This document shows positions 34,398 through 46,738 of a stretch of DNA of 64,000 bases, in pieces (positions within the stretch are counted from its first letter, which is position 1; each line of letters opens with the position of its first letter). The stretch comes from Glycine soja (lineage: Eukaryota > Streptophyta > Magnoliopsida > Fabales > Fabaceae). A program made the position numbers and the translations under genes. Under the pieces are notes generated by a model. That model did not search any database. It was not told where the DNA came from and saw only the letters and a list, made by a program, of their open reading frames with translations. The stretch spans positions 37,914,176 to 37,978,175 of the forward strand of contig NC_041016.1 in NCBI RefSeq assembly GCF_004193775.1, given 5' to 3'.

Positions 34398-35886
34398 TTA
34401 GATGATGTTAATTAATTCTCCTTCATCATGATCATTACGATTAGCATGAACGTCATCAACTTCTTCTTCTCCGACAATGTTAGGAGTGATTTGTGCGGTC
34501 AAAGGACTAACATAGGTGTCCATGTATGAATCATCATCTTCTACATTAACACCAACTGTTTTGCCCTGCAGAACCACGCACCACCTTTCATCACAAGGGT
34601 CTTGCACGTAAAATACTTGTCTAGCTTGTTCCGCCATGATGAAAGGGTCATTGTGGTAACCAAGTTTCTTTAGGTCTACCAGCATAAATCCTATATCATC
34701 AGTGCGCACACCGGTGTTGTTGTCAACCCATTTACATTTGAAAACACATACAGTAAATTTGACATAGTTAAGCTCCCAAATTTCATCAATGAACCCAAAG
34801 TAAGGGATGGAAGCTACACAAGGATTGGCGTCATTCACACTTGCAAAGTGTTGAGATTCAGCCCTTAGGGTGACCCCACTGTTCTGCGTTGTACTTTTGT
34901 CATCTTGTGCTTTTGTGTAAAATGAATACTTGTTTATGTCGTATCCTTGCCAGGTTATAACATTTCTTTTAGGCCCATCTGCTAGCTTTCTTAATGTTTC
35001 TGAAGCTTTCTCATCTAAAAAGATTGTATCTTTAAACCAATCACAAAAAGTCTTGTTATGCTTTTTCAACACCCAATTCTTTGACATTTTCGGATTATTC
35101 AGTTTCACTAAAGCTTCATGCTTAACTATGTATGGAAAAACTTCATTACTGTTGTTCAAGACATACAAGTGAGCTTGTAACAAATCTTCTATAGTTGGAG
35201 TGATCACATGCAGTCCTCTTGAACCCTTACCACCCACTCTGTCATCATGTCGAGACTCAGGAAGGCCAACAGGTTTAGCCTTCTGAATATATTCTGAACA
35301 AAATTCAATGGCTTCTTCTACAATGTACCTCTCAACAATAGATGCTTCTGGACGATATAGATTCTTTGTATACCCTTTTAAGATCTTCATGTATCGCTCA
35401 ACTGGGTACATCCACCGTAGATAAATAGGACCACAACATTTGATTTCTCTGACCAGATGCACAATCAAGTGAATCATGATGTCAAAGAAAGTAGGGGGAA
35501 AATACATCTCTAACTGGCACAATATAATTGCGGCCTCATTTTCCAGCTCATCAAACTTCACAGGATCAATGACTTTGGTACATATAGCATGGAAGAAAAA
35601 GCGCAGGCGAGTTATGGCTAACCTGACTTTGTTTGGCAAGATGTCTCGTATAGCCACGGCCAACAATTGTTGCATGAGCACGTGACAATCGTGAGACTTT
35701 AACCCTACAAGCTTAAGCTCTTTCAACTGCACAAGGCTCTTAATATTTGAAGAGTATCCTTGTGGAACCTTCACCCGACGAAGACACTAACAAAAACTTA
35801 TCTTCTCTTTTTTGGACAAAGTATGGCAGGCTGGGGGCAAGTAAATTTTCTTCCCATCAGACCTTGGATGCAACTGTGATCGTATG
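34398..35886 (-). pseudogene. CACTA (En/Spm-type) transposase, C-terminal half
   Basis: Minus strand. The long open part is 35774-34398 (458 codons). Upstream to 35886 the sequence still reads as transposase (GKKIYLPPACHTLSKKEK), with a stop at about 35785. The first 170 residues (HDCHVLMQQLL, then RFFFHAIC and MYPVERYMKILKGYTKN) are the DUF4218 region. Residues about 330-410 (YFGFIDEIWELNY, then FKCKWVDN and DPCDERWCVVL) are DUF4216. These two domains end TNP2-type transposases. The catalytic N-terminal half is absent, cut off by the Ogre LTR at 35887. The last 40 residues are acidic. Excision activity is impossible from this fragment. Confidence 0.9.
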
Positions 35887-36943
35887 TGTCATACCCTAAT
35901 TTCATCTGGGGACCATCTGTTTGATAGCATGCGACCCTCGCTTGACCGCTTCGAGGTACTTAACACCCATCGTTAGGCAATTCGTGGAGTTCCGCAAGTA
36001 TCGTTACGTAATTCGCAAAGTTCCGTAATGTTACGGAAAAATATTCAGCAAAAAAAGTAAAGGGGGTGTATTTAGTAAACAGGGGTATGCAAATAGCAAT
36101 CAGGTCCACTTGGGCCTTCCAGGATGTTCCAATAGAAGGCGGTGCCTTCTGGTGGAAGCAACCCAGCTCGCCTAGGCGAGCTGGGCGGCAACCACCTCCC
36201 TCTTTCCCCTTATAAATAGGGGAAGGAGGGCAGAACAAATTCGTTCAACCCTCCTGGTATCTGAGATTCACTTAAAATTAGTGAGAAAAATTGTTTCCGT
36301 GAAGAAAATCCCAGCCGAGGCGCTTCCGTAACGCTTCCGATATGTTTCCGTGGGCGATTTCGCGAAGGTTTTCCATCGTTCTTCGTTCGTTCTTCGTCGT
36401 TCTTTTGTCTTCAACCGGTAAGTTCCCAAAATTGAACCTTCCAATTCATTCTATGTGCCCTTAGTGAACCCCACTTGTTTCGTGTGCTTTTATTTTTATT
36501 TCGTTTGCTTTCCGTACCCCCTTTTGACGTGCTTTAATCACTTATTTAAGTCGTTTTCTTGCCTAATCAAAAATAAAATAAATTTCCACCGATCATTTGA
36601 GTTGTAATATCTTTTAATCTCTGTTAGAATAAAATCAAACCGATCTTTCACGCCGGAACCACGTTTAAAACCAAAAGGAGGCAAAATAATAATAAAATAA
36701 TCAAAAATATCTTTTGAATAAAATAATAATAAAAAAAATCAATCGGACGTTTTTCTTTTGGGATTTTTCTTAATTAAGATGACTAATAACCAAAGTGAAA
36801 CTAAGGCTAAAATTAACTCACAAACCAAGCTCTATCATCAAAAACCACCTAAAAACCATTTTAAGGTCCAACGCCTTGATTGGTCCTCTTCGTTTTTTGT
36901 TTGGATAAAAAAGGACTTTCGAAAGCCTAAAGCCAACACATAA
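35887..36943 (+). repeat. Ogre 5' LTR, truncated by internal deletion
   Basis: Matches the first half of the LTR at 25153-27217 (reverse). At about 36940-36946 the sequence jumps to the leader at the equivalent of about 24810 in the other copy, around a shared ACA. About 560 bp of LTR, the primer site and about 340 bp of leader are lost. It contains a 24-bp palindrome at 36162-36185 and a TATA box at 36211. Confidence 0.85.
36162..36217 (+). promoter_or_regulatory. 24-bp palindrome and TATA box of the Ogre LTR
   Basis: CCC + AGCTCGCCTAGGCGAGCT + GGG is a perfect palindrome at 36162-36185. TATAAATAGG starts at 36211, 25 bp downstream. The minus copy has the same arrangement, with an imperfect palindrome 27 bp before its TATA box. 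Confidence 0.75.
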
Positions 36944-37473
36944 TGTATTGTTGCTAGTAGTCCCTACTGCCGCAATATTTTCTTCGAAGGGGATGATACC
37001 TCTAGAGACCATCAAGAGAGATATGACCACCTTGGGAATTATCACTAAAAGCCTTTTAGTTTCCTTCCATGTAGGTTCCTAAAATAGGGGCATGGAGCAA
37101 ACACGCTGCGTGCCATTTTTAACACTTCCATACATGTAGTCCTAAATGTCATGTACGCCTTTGCTTATATTTGTTTGTGGATATCGTCGTGCTATGTACA
37201 TCCCCGTGTTGCGCCTTTCGCATATGTATCATGCACGGATTCCGTCTTGATCCCCTCAATTTTTTCAAACCGATGGAGAGTCCGTATCACCTTCTTAAAT
37301 ACATACGTCGGGCGCCATGCTGCCCAAATGTGTATCTAAGAAGGGGACTATTTCCCGGGCTCCCGTATTCACAAATCGCATCTGTGTCATATGCATTTCT
37401 TCATGCATTCATCCACCCATAATAGATGTCGGAGTTTTGATTCGCATTGGGTTTTGTTTCACTTTAGTAAAAC
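36944..37473 (+). other. Ogre leader
   Basis: Non-coding leader matching 24315-24810 of the minus copy, with phrases such as GAAGGGGATGATACCTCTAG in common. The primer site is missing because of the upstream deletion. Confidence 0.75.
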
Positions 37474-38445
37474 ATGGGATCAAGTCAAGCGCCTTCACTT
37501 AAAAAGAGGTTCTATCAAGTCAAGGTCAAGAGCCTAGGAACCACCAGTCTAAAAGAATTGGGACAATTGATGGGTCAGCTCCAGCGACAAGCTTTTCGCA
37601 AAGCTTACGGTAAAATCTGGGACCTAGCCATGGCAGAAGTCTCCACAGAGGCCATTGCCTCCCTCGCCCAGTATTATGACCAGCCGTTAAGGTGCTTCAC
37701 TTTTGGGGACTTCCAGCTATCACCCATGGTGGAAGAATTTGAAGAGATCCTAGGATGCCCTCTAAGTGGAAAGAAACCATACCTCTTCTTAGGATTCTAT
37801 CCCTCTTTAGCTAGAATTTCTAAGATAGTCCAAATCGTGGCGAAGGAATTAGACCACAGAAAGCAAGTCGAAAATGGGGTGGTTGGAGTACCGAGAAGAT
37901 GTTTGGAGGCAAAGGCAAGAATCTTGGCAGGTAGAGGCGAATGGGCCCCGTTCATAGACATCCTCACACTGTTGATCTTCGGAGGAGTTCTCTTTCCAAA
38001 TGTGGATGGGTTAGTGGACCTAGCAACAATCAACGCTTTTCTCGCCTATCACGACCGCAAGGAAAGCCCGGTTGTCGCTATACTAGCCGATCTATATGAC
38101 ACCTTCGACCGAAGATGTGAGAAGAGCAGTGCAAGGATTGTTTGCTGTACCCCGGCCCTCTATGTATGGTTGGTTTCGCACCTTTTTCGCCAAGAAGTGA
38201 GGCATCCTTGCCCGCTAGAAAGCCACCGTTCATGCACAAAGAAAAGAGGGGCAAATTGGGACCAACTCTTAGCAAGCAAAGAAGGTAGAACCGGGGTTCT
38301 TATTTCATGCAGAGGATTTCTGAATGTTCCCTTGATGGGGACAAAGGGTTGCATCAGTTACAATCTCGTTCTTGCTATAAGACAATTGGGCTACCCTATG
38401 AGAGGGGCACCACTAGAGGAAGAGCTCGCGCCTATTATTGCATGA
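37474..38445 (+). CDS. Ogre ORF1 (DUF7745-like), open
   Basis: 323 codons from MGSSQAPSLKKRFYQVKVK to the TGA at 38443-38445. Conserved blocks are LRCFTFGDFQLSPMVEEFEE (residues 70-90), GVPRRCLEAKARILAG (130-146), IVCCTPALYVWLVSHLF (220-236) and LAIRQLGYPMRGAPLEEEL near the end. It is the only unbroken long frame in this element and matches the damaged copy at 23304-24313. No catalytic motif is evident. The family name is from memory. ORF1 proteins precede gag in Ogre elements and have no known function. Its frame is directly followed by the coiled-coil piece, so ORF1 may once have been longer. Confidence 0.75.
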   Translation: MGSSQAPSLKKRFYQVKVKSLGTTSLKELGQLMGQLQRQAFRKAYGKIWDLAMAEVSTEAIASLAQYYDQPLRCFTFGDFQLSPMVEEFEEILGCPLSGKKPYLFLGFYPSLARISKIVQIVAKELDHRKQVENGVVGVPRRCLEAKARILAGRGEWAPFIDILTLLIFGGVLFPNVDGLVDLATINAFLAYHDRKESPVVAILADLYDTFDRRCEKSSARIVCCTPALYVWLVSHLFRQEVRHPCPLESHRSCTKKRGANWDQLLASKEGRTGVLISCRGFLNVPLMGTKGCISYNLVLAIRQLGYPMRGAPLEEELAPIIA

Positions 38446-39303
38446 GGTTTCAATAAGACCAACGTGGAGGCGCTTCAGAAGGTCTGCAAGGCATGGGAGA
38501 TGGTGCAAAAGAAGGATAAGTAACAATGAGCCCATCGGCGGCTACCGTAGGTGGTTGAAAGCCCACATGCAAGATTTGGATTGGCTCCCAAGTTTGAGAA
38601 CCACTAAAGGGGTGGAAGTTGAGGCTCCGAAGGAAGACGAAGAGGTGCTGGCCTTTAGGGCAGAACTCGAGCAAGCCCAATCGGTCAAAGAAAGGTTCAA
38701 ATCAGCAGCTCTTAAGATCCGAAAGGAGAATGCCGAACTAAGAGACGTAAATAAAGCTACCACCAAAGCCTTGGAACGAGAGACCAAAAGGGCTCGTAGG
38801 GAGGAATACGGCCGGAACAAATTCGAGGGGCTCTATGGGGCAGTAACAGCGAGCTTAAGCTCCGAAGAGAGGAAAGGGACCAATCACGAGTAGACAGTTT
38901 GATCTTGAAAGATGAGCTAAAGGTTTGCCTAAGGTCCAAGAGAAGCTTGTCTTAGCGTTTATGCGAGACAGAGACCAACATGTTAGCCATCATCAGCAGG
39001 TACCAAGAAGAATTAAATCTAGCCACGACCCACGAGCAGAAAGTGGCGGACGAATATGCCCGAGTGTACGCGGAAAAAGAGGCTAGAGGGAGGGTGATCG
39101 ACTCGTTACATCAAAAGGCGACAATGTGGATGGACCGGTTTGCTCTTACTTTGAACGGGAGTCAAGAACTTCCCCGATTGCTAGCTAGGGCCAAAGCAAT
39201 GGCGGACACCTACTCTCCCCCTGAGGAGATCCACATACTCCTCAGCTATTGTCAACACATGATAGACTTAATGGCCCATATAATTAGGAACCTCTACGAA
39301 GTT
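38438..39303 (+). pseudogene. Ogre ORF1 C-terminal coiled-coil part, broken
   Basis: 38519-38893 reads GYRRWLKAHMQDLDWLPSL and then a charged helical stretch (RAELEQAQSVKERFKSAALK, then KALERETKRARREEYGRN). After a frame break it continues at 38980 (MLAIISRYQEELNLATTHEQ) to NLYEVCIV near 39310. The heptad-like spacing of Leu, Ala and Glu suggests a coiled coil. It aligns with 22440-23249 of the other copy. Confidence 0.7.
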
Positions 39304-39461
39304 TGTATTGTCACTCAGATCTTGACTAGTTATAACTTTATGAATAAAATGAGTTTATCCCACATTTTTACTCCAAAATTAGTGCGAATCAAATCACTCC
39401 CGCATTTTATCTCTAGCATGCATTCATTTTCTTTACGTACCCCTCACGTTTGGTTTTTTAG

Positions 39462-41269
39462 GAAAGATGCCATAACTAAACGCGCCCCAAGGCATCCCTA
39501 TCGCACCAGATCAAAATCTAGGACGATGGGTGACCAAGAGGAGGTATAGGAACAAATGAAAGCCGACATGTCGGCTTTGAAAGAGAAAATGGCTTCCATG
39601 ATGGATGCCATGCTAGGAATGAGGCAACTAATGGAGAAGAACATGGCCACCGCTGCCGCTGTTAGTTCGGCTGCCGAAGCAGACCCAACTCTACCAGCTA
39701 TCGCGCACCCTATCCCAGACGTGGTAGGACAAGAAAGAAGCACACTGGGGCACATCAGCAACCCCCATCTGGGATACAACCGGGTGGCTTACCCTTATGG
39801 ATTTCCACCTAATTACACACCACCAGTCATACGCGATGACGCGGGTCGTGTCCCTCCCCCCATCCTTGAAGGGGAACCTCCCCGACAGTCGGACGAGGTC
39901 CACGAGGATCGTCGGGGGCATGCCCAAGGAGACATCGATTCCCACTCCCCGTTCCCCGTCGAGGGGCCGACGCCCAACACACTACCTCAGCCCAACCTCA
40001 TGGGAGAACCTTGAAACCCCTCAGCACAACTGATATTCTTTTCCGCAGACGGGCCACCCCTGGTAGCCGAAGAAAGGAGGAAGCTCGATCTCATCGAAGA
40101 GAGATTGAGGGTTGTTGAAGGTTTTGGCGACTATCCGTTTGCAGACATGACTGATCTTTGCTTAGTACCGGACGTCATCATCCCCCCGAAATTTAAGGTA
40201 CCCGATTTTGATAGGTACAAGGGGACAACTTGCCCTTAGAACCATCTCAAAATGTATTGTCGCAAGATGGGAGCGCATTCCAGGGATAGAAGTTGTTGAT
40301 GCACTTCTTCCAAAATAGCTTGGCTGGGGCCGTGGTCGTCAGGTACACCAATCTAGAAGCTTCCCGTGTCCGCACTTGGAAGGATCTGATTACCGCATTC
40401 CTTAGGCAGTATCAGTACAATTCTGATATGGCTCCTGACTAGACTCAGCTACAGAACATGGTTAAGAGGGAAAGCGAGTCCCTTAAGGAGTACGCTCAGC
40501 GTTGGAGGGATCTGGCAGCATAAGTAGCCCCTCCCATGGTCAAAAGGGAAATTATTACCATGATAGTAGACACCTTGCCGGTGTTTTACTATGAGAAATT
40601 GGTGGGCTACATGCCCTCCAGCTTCGTAGACTTGGTGTTCGCTGGGGAAAGAATCGAAGTGGGCTTGAAGAGAGGGAAGTTTGATTACGTCTCCTCCACA
40701 GGTACCAACGCTGGGAGGGTCGGAGCAACTGGGGCAAAGAAGAAGGAAGGAGATACCCATGCTGTCACTTCAACGCCCGCATGGATCAAGCTGCCGCAAA
40801 TCTCCCACGGTACCCATCAGTATGTGCAACATCACCCGAGCTTCTCGGCTCGTGCCAGAGACTCCTCCAACTTAGCACCCGTACAAACTAGGGCGCCTGC
40901 ACCCATCCAAAGGGAGCCTCCCCAAGCTCCGGCTCCAACCCCGACTCGCCCGGCTAGCAATACCCACTTTGGCGCCGTTTCCAACGCCACAAGGAACTTT
41001 CCCCCAAGGCCGGCTCCAGGATTTACCCCGATCCCAATGACGTATGAAGACCTCTTACCATCCTTTGTCGCAACCAGATGGCTATGATATCTCTCGGAAG
41101 GATCTACCAGCCTCCTTTCCCAAAGTGGTACAACCCTGACGCGACCTGCGCATACCATGGGAAGACCCCGGGCCACTCAGCCGAACAATGTCTGGCCTTT
41201 AAACACAAAGTCCAAAGTTTGATAGAAGTCGGATGGCTGACGTTTCAAGAAGATCGGTCCAACGTATAA
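39462..41269 (+). pseudogene. Ogre gag, broken
   Basis: Preceded by TTTGGTTTTTTAG (acceptor-like, ending 39461). Reads KRAPRHPYRTRSKSRTMGD, a Pro-rich stretch, EERRKLDLIEERLRVVEG at about 40070, then the gag core (KVPDFDRYKGTTCP, RTWKDLITAFLRQYQYN, GYMPSSFVDLVFAGERIEVG). It ends in a knuckle-like tail CAYHGKTPGHSAEQC at about 41150. Stops occur near 39547, 40012, 40237, 40439 and 40521, and at least two frame changes are present. Confidence 0.8.
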
Positions 41270-43119
41270 ACAAACCCGCTCGCCAATCATGGATGGGGAG
41301 CGGTTAATGTCGTCGAGACGGGTAAGCCACATAGGTCCAATCCTTTGAAGGATGTGACGACCCCCAGAAGGTTTATCTACGAGGCCCTACAAGAGGGGGG
41401 GCGTACTTCCCCGCGGTGGGCACGAGGAAGATTCCTGTTTAATGCATCCCGATGCGCTACATAACATGGAAGCATGTTTAGCAGTAGAGGACCTGTTGCA
41501 ATAGATGATGAACCAAGGCCGGCTGGAAGTCGACAATGAGGGAGGTGAAGAGCAGCACATATGTATGCAGTCCACAAATGAAGAAGGTCTTAGGAAGCCT
41601 AAGCCTTTGGTGGTATATTTCACCCGAGACGCGGCTCCCCAAACGCCCCAATACCCCTCGGTAGTTAAACCTCTTCCGTTTCCATACCAAAACAGCCACG
41701 CAGTTCCGTGGAGGTATGCGCCTCCAAGCGAAAGGAAGGAAGAAGCCACCGACATCAGCTCGTTGTCGGCCAGAGTAACCAATATCAAGGGACTGAGCAG
41801 CGTGACCCACAACGGTCGCGTTTTCGCGCCCCCTGACCTGTCGACACAACCCGCAAACGTTAAAGGGAAGGCGAAGATGGCAGAAGAACAAAATGACAAA
41901 GTGATCCCCGCTCCAAACGAGAATATTCCAGTGAAAGGTTTTTTGGAGAAAAAGGAGGGCTGTGGCAAGAAATAAGTATCGCTAGAGGAGGCAAGCGAGT
42001 TCCTCCGCATTATTCAACAAAGCGAGTTCAAGGTCATCGAGCAGCTCAACAAAACCCCGGCCAGAGTCTCTATTTTGGAACTGCTCATGAGCTCTGAGCC
42101 TCATCGGGCTTTGGGGGACTCGTCAATAACATCATTGCCAACGACTATCTCGCTTTCGCTGAAGAAGAAATCCCTGCCGAGGGAAGAGGGCATAACAGGG
42201 CTTTGCATTGTCAGTCAAATGCATGGACCACGTCGTGGCCAAGGTACTCATCGATAACGGGTCCAGTTTAAACGTAATGCCCAAAAGCACGTTGAAGAAA
42301 TTGCCGTTTAACGCTTCCCATCTAAAGCCAAGTTCCATGGTGGTTCGTGCCTTCGACGGCACCTGCCGAGAGGTGAGGGGAGAGATCGACCTCCCTGTGC
42401 AGATAGGCCCCCATACCTGTCAGGTTACGTTCCAAGTAATGGATATTAACCTGGCTTACAGCTGTCTTTTAGGACGCCCGTGGATCCACTCGGTAGGAGT
42501 CGTTCCCTCTACACTCCACCAAAAACTGAAGTTCGTAGTGGAAGGGCATTTGGTCATTGTATCGGGGGAGGAAGACATCTTGGTAAGTTACCCGTCCTCT
42601 ATACCATATGTGGAAGCCGCGGAGGAGTCATTAGAAACGGCCTTCCAATCTTTTGAGGTAGTAAGCATTGCCTCCGTAGATTCCCTCTCTGAGCAGCCTT
42701 GCCTGTCCGATACGGCAATGATGGTGACCCGGGTGATGATGGGGAATGGCTACGAGCCCAGAATGGGTTTAGGCTAAAACAACGGCGGCAGAACCAGCCT
42801 GGTAAGCACAAGAGGAAACCGCGGGAAGTTTGGATTAGGCTATAAACCCACGCAAGTGGACATAAGAAAAAGTGTCGTGGAAAGGAAGAGCAGAGGCCAA
42901 GGTTCGCAATTGGGACGACAAGTCAAAGCGGCCCTGCCCTGCCACATCAGTAGAACCTTTATAAGTGCGGGTCTAAGACACGAGGGCCAAGTCGCCGCGA
43001 TATGCGAGGATGACCCCCCGAGGGGATCGGTTTTGGTACGGCCATGTCCTCCTGGCTTCCGACTAGGAAATTGGCGAGTGGAGGAACGCGCGGACATTTA
43101 CGCAACAGGCATAATGTAA
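41270..43119 (+). pseudogene. Ogre gag-pro linker and protease, broken
   Basis: 41505-41975 is a Pro/Ser/Lys-rich linker. Then EASEFLRIIQQSEFKVIEQL near 41990 precedes protease. Protease at 42208-42777 has the active site LIDNGSSLNVMP (D-N-G-S in place of D-S/T-G) and LLGRPWIH. A TAA at 42775-42777 interrupts a frame that otherwise continues (VDIRKSVVERKSRGQGSQ) to 43119. A frameshift lies between linker and protease near 42200. Confidence 0.8.
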
Positions 43120-43289
43120 CCCTTTGTGGCTTTTAAACTCTACGGTTGGGCCTAGGCCTTAGAGTTTTCTTTTGTTAAGGCATTATGTCTTTTGTTCCTG
43201 AATTTATAATATAAAGATTATTCTTCATCTGTTCCTGTGCCTCTACCCATTCTCATTCATTTGCATGTTTATTTCTTTACACTTAAAAT
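43120..43289 (+). other. Probable Ogre pro-RT intron
   Basis: About 170 bp, T-rich and without coding sense, between the protease end and the RT region. Ogre elements are known to carry a short spliced intron exactly here. The exact splice sites are not certain by eye. Confidence 0.5.
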
Positions 43290-46200
43290 GCCAAATCCGA
43301 TGACGAGTCTCTCGAAGGTACTAATACCTGGGACCCGACCATCAATTTCAAGCAAAAAGCGGGTCAGATAGAGAGTGAAGAGGACGAGGATGTGGGACTT
43401 CCCCCAGAGTTGGAGAGGATAGTCGCTCAGGAGGACCGAGAGATGGGGCCTCATCAAGAAGAGATAGAACTAGTAGACTTAGGGGCCGGCAGTGGGAAAA
43501 AGGAAGTAATGATAGGCACGGGTATGACTGCACCCATTCGTGAAGAATTGATGGCCTTGCTAAAGAACTACCAAGACATCTTTGCCTGGTCATACCAAGA
43601 TATGCCCGATTTGAGTTCTGACATCGTACAGCACAGATTACCTCTAAATCTTGAGTGTTCCCCGGTAAAAAAAAAGTTGAGGAGGATGAAGCCCGATACG
43701 TCCTTGAAAATAAAAGAAGAGGTAAAGAAATAATTTGACGCTGGTTTTTTGGCTGTCGCTCGGTACCTGGAATAGGTTGCCAACATTGTACCTGTCCCTA
43801 AGAAGGATGGGAAGGTACGAATGTGTGTAGATTATCGAGACCTGAATCGAGCCAGTCCCAAGGACAATTTTCCTTTGCCACACATCGATATCCTCGTGGA
43901 CAATACGGCATATTTCGCTCTGTTTTCCTTCATGGATGGGTTCTTCGATTACAATCAGATAAAGATGGCGCCAGAGGATATGGAAAAGACTACCTTTGTC
44001 ACCCTGTGGGGGATGTTCTGCTATAAGGTGATGTCCTTTGGGCTCAAGAATGTCGAGGCAACTTATCAACGGGCTATGGTGGCCTTGTTCCACGATATGA
44101 TGCACCAAGAAATCGAGGTCTATGTGGACGACATGATCGCCAAGTCTAAAACCGAGGAGGAACACCTTGTCAACTTGCGAAAGTTGTTCGAAAGGCTTAG
44201 GAAGTATCGATTGAGGTTAAACCCTGCTAAGTGCACCTTCGGGGTCAAGTCTGGGAAATTGCTAGGTTTCATTGTAAGCCAGAAAGGGATAGAGGTGGAC
44301 CCCGAAAAGGTGAAAGTCATCCTTGAAATGCCAGAACCGCGTACCAAGAAGCAGGTCCGAGGTTACCTGGGGCGTTTGAACTACATTGCCAGATTCATAT
44401 CACAGCTCACCGCTATCTGTGAGCCATTGTTCAAACTCTTACAAAAAAACCAATCCGTCCGTTGGAACGAGGATTGTCAAGAGGTGTTTGGAAGGATCAA
44501 ATAGTGTCTCATGAACCCTCCCGTGCTTATGCCACTGGTGCCCGGAAGACCTCTCATCTTGTATATGACGATTTTGGACGAGTCGATGGAATGTATGCTG
44601 GGGCAACATGACGAGTCTGGGAAAAGAGAGCGTGTTGTCTACTACTTGAGTAAGAAGTTCACGGCCTGGGAAATGAACTACTCCCTGCTAGAAAGAACGT
44701 GTTGTGTTTTAGTCTGGGCGTCCCATCGTCTAAGACAATACATGTTGAGCCATACCACTTGACTGATATCCAAAATGGACTTGGTCAAGTACATCTTTGA
44801 GAAGCCTGCTCTCATAGGGTGGATCGCTTATTGGCAGGTGTTGCTATCCGAGTTCGATATAGTCTACGTCACCTAAAAAGCGATAAAAGGAAGCGCCTTG
44901 GCAGATTGTTTGGCTCAGCAGCCTCTCAACGACTATCAACCCATGCATCCCGAGTTCTCGGATGAGGACATTATGGCCTTGTTTGAAGAAAAACTAGACA
45001 AGGACCGGGACAAATGGATCATGTGGTTTGATGGAGCATCAAACGTTCTAGGCCATGGCGTTGGGGCAGCATTGTTCTCTCCGGACAATCAATGTATACC
45101 TTTCACAGCCAGGTGGGGTTCGACTGCACCAACAACATGGCTGAATATGAAGCATGCGCCCTGGTCGTCCAGGCAGCAATTGACTTCAATGTCAAGCTAC
45201 TCAAGGTGTAGAGAGACTCGGCACTTGTGATTCACCAGCTGAGAGGGGAATGGGAAACCATAGACCACAAGTTGATACCCTACCAGGCCTATATCAAGGA
45301 ATTGGCTGGTTTCTTTGATGAGATCTCCTTCTATCACTTTCCCCGAGAGGAAAATCAAATGGCGGATGCGCTTGCCACTTTAGTGTCCATGTTGCTAACA
45401 CCGCACGGGGACCTACCTTACATTGAGTTCAGGTGTCATGGCAGTCCCGCACATTGTTGTCTGGTGGAAGAGGAATGGGACGGTAAGCCTTGGTATTTCA
45501 ATATCAAGCGATACGTTGAAAGCAAAGAGTACCCACCGGAGGCTTCCGACAACGACAAAAGGACATTGAGGAAATTGGCGGCCGGCTTCTTCATGAGCGG
45601 AAGCATACTATACAAGAGAAACCATGACATGCTTCTATTACGCTGCGTGAACGCTAAGGAAGCTGAAAACATGCTCAGAGAGGTCCATGGGGGCTCTTTT
45701 GGTACGCACGCTAATGGGCACGCCATGGCTAGAAAGATCTTAAGGGCGGGTTACTATTAGCTCACCATGGAGAGCGATTGTTGTCTCCATGTGAGGAAAT
45801 GTCACAAATGCCAGACATTTGCAGGAAATGTCAATGCTCCGCCCTTGCCTCTGAATGTCTTGGCCGCGCCATGGCCGTTTTCCATGTGGGGAATAGATGT
45901 GATTGGGGCCTTAGAGCCCAAGGCTGCGAATGGACATCGTTTCATCCTAGTGGCGATCGATTAATTCACTAAGTGGGTCGAAGCCGCGTCGTACGCTAGC
46001 GTCACCAGGAGTGTAGTGGTCAGGTTCATCAAGAAGGAAATCATCTACCGATATGATTTGCCGAGGAAGATTATCAGGAATAATGGCACCAACTTGAATA
46101 ACAAGATGATGGGGGAGATGTGCGAGGAGTTTAAGATCCAACATCACAATTCCACACCCTACCGACCAAAGATGAATGGAGCCATGGAGGCAGCCAATAA

Positions 46201-46737
46201 GAATATCAAGAAGATTATTCAGAAGATGACCATGTCATACAAAGATTGGCACGAGATGCTCCCATTCGCGTTACACGGTTACCGAACCTCAGTGCGCACA
46301 TCAACCAGGGCAACACCGTTCTCATTGGTATATGGAATGAAGGATGTGCTACCGTTTGAGGTGGAAGTCTCATCATTAAGGATCTTGGCGGAATCCGGAT
46401 AAAAGGAATCGGAAGGGGCCCAAGCATGTTTCGATCAGCTTAATCTCATAGAAGGCAATCGTTTGGCCGCCATGAGTCATGGGCATTTATATCAGAAACG
46501 AGTGAAGAACGCTTTTGACAAAAAAGTATGCACGCGCCGGTTCAGCGAAGGGGACTTGGTGCTGAAGAAAGTCTCCCAAGCTTTGAAAGACAACAGAGGA
46601 AAGTGGGCCCCGAACTACGAAGGGCCTTTCGTTGTATAAAGGGCTTTCTCCGGAGGGTCCCTAGTGCTCACCAACATGGATGGCGAGGAGCTACCTTCAC
46701 CTGTGAACTCCGATGTTGTCAAGCGATACTACGCTTA
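43290..46737 (+). pseudogene. Ogre RT, RNase H, second RNase H and integrase, broken
   Basis: RT from about 43390 has CVDYRDLNRASPKDNFPLPH and the catalytic box YVDDMIAKSK near 44120. RNase H (LDESMECMLGQHDESGK) is near 44580. A second, archaeal-type RNase H (WIMWFDGASNVLGHGVG) near 45020 marks the Tat/Ogre branch. Integrase follows with a CHKCQTFAG zinc-binding half near 45800 and core motifs MWGIDVIGAL, IIRNNGTNLNN and NGAMEAANKNIKK. The second catalytic Asp of the integrase is Asn here. Stops at 43731, 44502, 44760, 45758, 45961 and 46400, and frame changes near 45200, make it dead. The last codons (VVKRYYA, stop at 46736-46738) sit directly against the nested element. Confidence 0.88.
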
Positions 46738-46738
46738 G
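46734..46738. repeat. Target-site duplication of the non-autonomous element
   Basis: CTTAG, repeated exactly at 52266-52270. It spans the stop codon of the Ogre integrase. Confidence 0.92.
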
